From: Streptomyces sp. NRRL B-1347
GTDB lineage: Bacteria; Actinomycetota; Actinomycetes; Streptomycetales; Streptomycetaceae
Length of the DNA stretch: 60,046 bases
Reading direction: 5' to 3'
Assembly: GCF_000720325.1 (NCBI RefSeq)
Contig: NZ_JOJM01000049.1
Location: 1 to 60,046 of the forward strand
The number at the start of each line of letters is the position of its first letter. Position 1 is the stretch's first letter. Both the position numbers and the translations under genes were made by a program. The notes under the pieces were generated by a model that was given only the letters and a program-made list of their open reading frames with translations, ran no database searches and was not told the DNA's origin. This document shows positions 56,331 through 60,046 of the stretch, piece by piece.

Positions 56331-56945
56331 ATGAGTACCCACGACCACCCGCACCGAGGCTGGGGGATCCCGCTGCCCTCGTTCCGGCGCCGTTCCGCGG
56401 CCCACGCGGCGACGGCCGCCCGCGCGGACACCGCGCGGGCTTACGCGCTCGGCTCGTTGCGCCTGTTCATGGGGGCGGTCTTCCTGTGGGCCTTCCTCGA
56501 CAAGACCTTCGGATTCGGCTACTCCACCGCGTCCGGAAAGGGGTGGATCGACGGCGGTTCGCCCACCGAGGGCTTCCTCAGCGGTGTGGCGGCGGGCCCG
56601 ATGGAGTCCACCTTCCACTCCTGGGCCGGTGACGCCTGGGCCGACTGGCTGTTCATGGCCGGGCTCCTCGGCGTCGGCCTGGCCCTGGTCGCGGGGGTCG
56701 GCCTGCGCCTCGCGGCCGCCGCGGGGACGGCGATGATGATCCTGATGTGGATGGCCGAGTGGCCGCCCGCCAAGCACCTCTCGGACGGCTCGCTGAGCCT
56801 GTCCACCAACCCGGTCGTGGACTACCACGTCATCTACGCCGTCGCCCTGATCGCACTCGCCGCCACCTGCTCCGGTGACGCCCTCGGCGCCGGTGGCCGC
56901 TGGGCCGGGCTGTCGTTCGTGCGCCGCCACCGCTGGCTGCGGTGA
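56331..56945 (+). CDS. DoxX/TQO-small-subunit-like membrane protein
   Basis: This 204-residue protein has four membrane helices (about residues 40-58, 100-120, 125-143 and 160-180). LGSLRLFMGAVFLWAFLDKT and the downstream FGFGYSTASGKGWIDGGSPT match the DoxD/DoxX group, which includes the small subunit of thiosulfate:quinone oxidoreductase. Mycobacterial DoxX-type proteins act in membrane redox complexes. AAAGGAG seven bases before ATG 56331 makes it the preferred start over GTG 56295. A strong terminator follows. Confidence 0.85.
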   Translation: MSTHDHPHRGWGIPLPSFRRRSAAHAATAARADTARAYALGSLRLFMGAVFLWAFLDKTFGFGYSTASGKGWIDGGSPTEGFLSGVAAGPMESTFHSWAGDAWADWLFMAGLLGVGLALVAGVGLRLAAAAGTAMMILMWMAEWPPAKHLSDGSLSLSTNPVVDYHVIYAVALIALAATCSGDALGAGGRWAGLSFVRRHRWLR

Positions 56946-56967
56946 ACCCGTCCGGCATCCGGGTGGC

Positions 56968-57003
56968 GGCCCGGGGGAGGGCCTGTCGGCCCTCCCCCGG
57001 GCC
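56968..57003 (+). terminator. Terminator of the DoxX-like gene
   Basis: A perfect 16-bp GC stem (56968-56983 with 56988-57003) and a 4-nt loop. Its right arm overlaps the Dos-like box of the next gene. Confidence 0.85.
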
Positions 57004-57012
57004 CTGCGGCCC
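56999..57012. promoter_or_regulatory. Dos-like box upstream of the 57 kb USP
   Basis: GGGCC-CTGC-GGCCC has perfect arms and lies 64 bases before the USP start, overlapping the preceding terminator. Confidence 0.5.
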
Positions 57013-57075
57013 CTGCCCTCACAGCGCGTCACGCGCGACGCTGACACGAGAACCCCGCACCAGGAGGTGGAGGAC

Positions 57076-57927
57076 ATGCCCCGAGCCGTCATCGTGGGCC
57101 TCGACGGCTCACCGGAAAGTCAGGCCGCCGCGGAATGGGCGGCCCGGGAGGCGAAGCTGCGCGATCTGCCGCTCACGCTCGTCAGCGTCCTGGAGCCCGC
57201 TCCGGAGCCCGTCGAGCAGGCGCCGCTCATGGGTCCGGAGACCCGCCAGCACTGGATCGACCGCATTCCCCGCGAGTACGCCGAAGGGCTGCGCCTGCGG
57301 CATCCCGGCGTCAAGGTCGGCGTGCGGCGGCTCTCCGGCAGGCCCGGACAACTGCTGCCCCGGCGGGCGCGGGATGACGAGGCGCTGCTCGTGCTCGGTT
57401 CACGCGGCCTGAGCGGAATCGCCGGCTTCCTGTTGGGCTCCGTCGCGCTCGCGGCCACTGCCCACGCCGTCCAGCCCGTCGTCCTGGTGCGCGCCGGGGA
57501 GCAGGCCGCCGACGAGCATCTGATGGACCCCGCGGGCGTCCCGTCCGCCGCCACCCCGTACCGGCCCGTCGTCCTCGGTCTGGACACCTCCAACCCGCAC
57601 GACGCGGTCGTCACGTTCGCTTTCGAGGCGGCCGCCCGCCGCTCGACCTCGCTGCGCGTCGTGCATGTGGATCCGGCCCGGCGGCCGACGGTCGACCTGG
57701 CCGGGATGCTGCGCCCGTGGGCCCGCGCGTTCCCGCAAGTGGCTATCGTCGACGAGGCCCGTTCCGGCGGGGCGGCCGAACACTTGGCCGCTGCCTCCCA
57801 GGACTCCTCCCTCCTCGTGGTCGGCCGTCGGATCCGCCGCAGCCCGATCGGCCCCCGCACCGGGCCGGTCGCCCACTCCGTGCTCCAGCACGCGGCGTCC
57901 CCCGTCGCGGTCGTCCCGCACCACTGA
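57076..57927 (+). CDS. Universal stress protein, tandem UspA domains
   Basis: This 283-residue protein has an intact loop in domain 1 (GSRGLSGIAGFLLGSVA) and a degenerate second loop (GRRIRRSPIGPRTGPVA). Domain starts are VIVGLDGSPESQAAAEW and PVVLGLDTSNPHDAV. GGAGGTGGAGG precedes ATG 57076. The next USP gene starts 36 bases after its stop in the same direction, so the two form an operon. Confidence 0.93.
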   Translation: MPRAVIVGLDGSPESQAAAEWAAREAKLRDLPLTLVSVLEPAPEPVEQAPLMGPETRQHWIDRIPREYAEGLRLRHPGVKVGVRRLSGRPGQLLPRRARDDEALLVLGSRGLSGIAGFLLGSVALAATAHAVQPVVLVRAGEQAADEHLMDPAGVPSAATPYRPVVLGLDTSNPHDAVVTFAFEAAARRSTSLRVVHVDPARRPTVDLAGMLRPWARAFPQVAIVDEARSGGAAEHLAAASQDSSLLVVGRRIRRSPIGPRTGPVAHSVLQHAASPVAVVPHH

Positions 57928-57963
57928 GCGCCCCTCTGCGGGCCCCGGGAAGAGGTGAGGTGG

Positions 57964-58845
57964 ATGGAACTCCCACTCGTAGTGGGCATCGACGGCTCCG
58001 AGCACAGCCTGCGCGCCGTCGACTGGGCCGCCGATGAGGCTGTCCTGCGCGGAGTGCCGCTGCGCCTTGTGCACGCCGCCTCCCGCGAGGTCGACGACGA
58101 CGCCTCGCTCGCGAACGTGCTGGGCAAGCCGTCGGCCAAGGAGCTGGCCGACTTCGTCGTCGACACCGCCGCGCGGCGTGCGCACCGGCGCGATGAGAAC
58201 CTCAAGCTCTCCCTCCGGATCAGGGACGAGGACCCGGTCCCGGCGCTGCTGCGCGAGGCCCGCGACGCCGTGGCTCTGGTGGTGGCCTCGCGCGGGCGCG
58301 GCCGCATCGCGGAGCTGCTGCTCGGTTCGGTGAGCCTCGGCGTCGCGGCCCGCGCCGACTGCCCGGTGATCGTGCTGCGCGGCAGTCACGACAACCAGGC
58401 CAGGGCCGGCACACGGCAGCGCGTCGTGGTCGGTGTCGGCGACAAGCCGCACTCCGCGGCAGCCGTCCGGTTCGCCTTCCGCGAGGCCGCACTGCGCCGC
58501 GTCGTCCTGGAGGCCGTACACGTCTGGCGCCGCCCCCTGTACGAGGCCCCCGCACCCGCCCACCGCCCCGGGGAGCCCGCCGGCTCCCACGAGCAGCGCG
58601 CGGCGGACGGCCTCGCCACGGCCCTGCGTGCTGCCGTGGCCGACCACCCCTCCGTCGCGGTCCTGGAGCACGTCGTCGAAGGCTCCGCGCCCTTGGTGCT
58701 CCTCGACGCCGCGTCACGTGCCGATCTGCTCGTCGTCGGCGCCCAGCGACGGCACGGTCCGTACGGGCTCCAGCTCGGCCGGGTCGCGCACATGCTCCTG
58801 CACCACTCCGCCTGTCCCGTCGCCGTCGTACCGCAACCGGTGTGA
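57964..58845 (+). CDS. Universal stress protein, tandem UspA domains
   Basis: This 293-residue protein has domain 1 PLVVGIDGSEHSLRAVDW with loop ASRGRGRIAELLLGSVS (first Gly is Ala) and domain 2 RVVVGVGDKPHSAAAV with GAQRRHGPYGLQLGRVA. It is most like the USP at 38909. GAGGTGAGGTGG precedes ATG 57964. Convergent with PPK2, 14 bases apart, with no clear terminator between them. Confidence 0.92.
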   Translation: MELPLVVGIDGSEHSLRAVDWAADEAVLRGVPLRLVHAASREVDDDASLANVLGKPSAKELADFVVDTAARRAHRRDENLKLSLRIRDEDPVPALLREARDAVALVVASRGRGRIAELLLGSVSLGVAARADCPVIVLRGSHDNQARAGTRQRVVVGVGDKPHSAAAVRFAFREAALRRVVLEAVHVWRRPLYEAPAPAHRPGEPAGSHEQRAADGLATALRAAVADHPSVAVLEHVVEGSAPLVLLDAASRADLLVVGAQRRHGPYGLQLGRVAHMLLHHSACPVAVVPQPV

Positions 58846-58859
58846 GCGCCGTGCGGGGT

Positions 58860-59660
58860 TCAGAGTGTCGCCGCGTGATCCGGAACGTACGTCTGCAGAT
58901 CGCGCGGAGGGCGTACATAGCCGGTCGACCCGGGCCGCGGCGGCAGTTCGAGGACCGGTGGCGGCACCTCGTGGTACGGGATCGAACCCAACAGGTGGGC
59001 GATCGTATTGAGCCGGGCCCGGCGCTTGTCGTCGCTCTCGACGACGTACCACGGCGCTTCCGCGATGTCCGTGTGCACCATCATCTCGTCCTTCGCCCGG
59101 GAGTACGCCTCCCAGCGCGTGATGGACTCCAAGTCCATCGGCGACAGCTTCCAGCGTCGCGTCGGATCCTGCAGGCGACGCCGGAACCGCTCCTGCTGCA
59201 CCGCGTCGCTCACCGAGAACCAGTACTTGCGCAGCAGGATCCCGTCCTCCACCAGCATCCGCTCGAAGATCGGGCACTGACGCAGGAACAGCTGATGCTC
59301 CTCCTTCGTGCAGAAGCCCATCACGTGCTCCACACCGGCCCGGTTGTACCAGCTCCGGTCGAACAGCACGATCTCCCCGGCCGCCGGCAAGTGCCCGACG
59401 TACCGCTGGAAGTACCACTGGGTGCGCTCGCGCTCGGTGGGCTTGGGCAGCGCCACGATGCGCGCGACCCGCGGGTTCAGGTGTTCCGCGACGCGCTTGA
59501 TGGTGCCGCCCTTGCCCGCGGCGTCCCGGCCCTCGAAGACCACGACGAGCCGGGCGCGTTCGGCCCGCACCCATTCCTGGACCTTCACCAGCTCCGTCTG
59601 CAGGCGCAGCAGCTCCCGCTCGTACACCCCTCGCGGCAACGACGTCGCCTTGCCGACCAT
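58860..59660 (-). CDS. ppk2: Polyphosphate kinase 2
   Basis: This 266-residue P-loop enzyme transfers phosphate between polyphosphate and nucleotides. Walker A is at residues 44-52 (GRDAAGKGG), the Walker B/lid region is DRSWYNRAGVEHVMGF, and WEAYSRAKDEMMVHTD and WYVVESDDKRRARLN are family signatures. One-domain class I length. The start is fixed by GGAGGAAG before ATG 59660. It diverges from the phosphoketolase gene, only 35 bases apart. It would support nucleotide pools when respiration is limited. Confidence 0.95.
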   Translation of the reverse strand: MVGKATSLPRGVYERELLRLQTELVKVQEWVRAERARLVVVFEGRDAAGKGGTIKRVAEHLNPRVARIVALPKPTERERTQWYFQRYVGHLPAAGEIVLFDRSWYNRAGVEHVMGFCTKEEHQLFLRQCPIFERMLVEDGILLRKYWFSVSDAVQQERFRRRLQDPTRRWKLSPMDLESITRWEAYSRAKDEMMVHTDIAEAPWYVVESDDKRRARLNTIAHLLGSIPYHEVPPPVLELPPRPGSTGYVRPPRDLQTYVPDHAATL

Positions 59661-59695
59661 GCCGCTTCCTCCGTCCGACGACTACCGGAGTTCCC

Positions 59696-60046
59696 ATGCC
59701 CTCGGTCGACCACCAGAACAGCACCGTACTGACCGACGACGAACTGCGCACCCTGGACGCGCACTGGCGTGCCGCCAACTACCTCGCCGCAGGTCAGATC
59801 TACCTGCTGGCCAATCCGCTCCTGGCCGAGCCGCTGGCGGCCGAGCACGTCAAGCCCCGCCTTCTGGGCCACTGGGGCACCTCACCCGGCCTCAACCTCG
59901 TCCACACCCACCTCAACCGGATCGTCAAGACCCGCGGCATCGAAGCACTGTGCGTGTGGGGTCCCGGGCACGGCGGCCCCGCCGTGCTCGCCAACTCCTG
60001 GCTGGAGGGCAGCTACAGCGAGACGTACCCGGACGTCACGCGCGAC
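59696..60046 (+). CDS. Phosphoketolase, N-terminal part (cut by window end)
   Basis: The visible 117 residues begin MPSVDHQNSTVLTDDELRTL at ATG 59696 (CGGAG upstream) and read without a stop to the end of the window. HWRAANYLAAGQIYLLAN, RLLGHWGTSPGLNLVHTHLN and WGPGHGGPAVLANSWLEGSY are the N-terminal signature of xylulose-5-P/fructose-6-P phosphoketolase (XFP). The enzyme makes acetyl-phosphate from sugar phosphates using ThDP, another route to C2 units beside PFL, Acs and the PDH-like complex. Confidence 0.93.
   Translation, partial: MPSVDHQNSTVLTDDELRTLDAHWRAANYLAAGQIYLLANPLLAEPLAAEHVKPRLLGHWGTSPGLNLVHTHLNRIVKTRGIEALCVWGPGHGGPAVLANSWLEGSYSETYPDVTRD

Overview
The window is very GC-rich, uses GTG as well as ATG starts, has GGAGG-type ribosome binding sites and has a protein set typical of Streptomyces. 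No rRNA, tRNA, CRISPR array or plasmid/phage backbone was seen. The gene content resembles the hypoxia/dormancy (DevR/DosR; in S. coelicolor OsdK/OsdR) stress region: seven universal stress proteins (USPs), two Hsp20 chaperones, a CBS-pair protein, two Acg-like nitroreductases, OsmC, a DoxX-like membrane protein, PPK2, a DevS-like GAF-GAF histidine kinase and a DevR-like regulator. They sit with an unusual set of pyruvate/acetyl-CoA genes (PPDK, AdhE, pyruvate formate-lyase and its activase, acetyl-CoA synthetase, a PDH-like E1/E2 set with an acyl carrier protein, and the start of a phosphoketolase).

Layout. 0.4-7.3 kb: flavodoxin, secreted subtilisin, STAS antagonist, CBS protein, Hsp20 and CapA-like protein. 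7.7-8.2 kb: phosphoribosyltransferase pseudogene. 8.6-14.1 kb: PPDK and AdhE. 14.7-16.6 kb: a NarL-type two-component pair. 16.7-20.7 kb: two secreted SxxK serine hydrolases, a decayed third copy and an IS transposase remnant. 20.7-23.7 kb: pflB-pflA on the minus strand. 24-28 kb: small membrane protein, GNAT, hypothetical, DUF305 lipoprotein and DUF998 membrane protein. 28.4-29.9 kb: USP and a DUF2934 protein. 29.9-34.9 kb: a minus-strand three-gene operon (Trypco1-like small protein, trypsin-like/CHAT-like protein, TPR protein) that looks like a biological-conflict system. 35-42.4 kb: USPs, OsmC, Acg-like nitroreductase, small membrane proteins, second STAS protein, secreted protein and LysM protein. 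43.1-48.8 kb: acs - E1alpha - E1beta - E2 - ACP operon. 49-58.8 kb: Hsp20, USPs, DevS-like kinase, Acg-like nitroreductase, DevR-like regulator, CNB-domain protein and DoxX-like protein. 58.9-60 kb: PPK2 and the truncated phosphoketolase.

Linking theme. Many intergenic regions carry an imperfect palindrome with the geometry GGGCC-N4-GGCCC, the same 5-4-5 geometry as the mycobacterial Dos box (GGGAC-N4-GTCCC). It lies upstream of adhE, most USP genes, OsmC, the DoxX-like gene, one nitroreductase and, notably, the conflict-type operon. I infer one regulon run by the DevS/DevR-like pair, which adjusts pyruvate metabolism and redox and installs protective proteins when respiration is limited, with the Trypco1/protease/TPR module possibly under the same control. 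All names come from reading the sequence; no database search was run.
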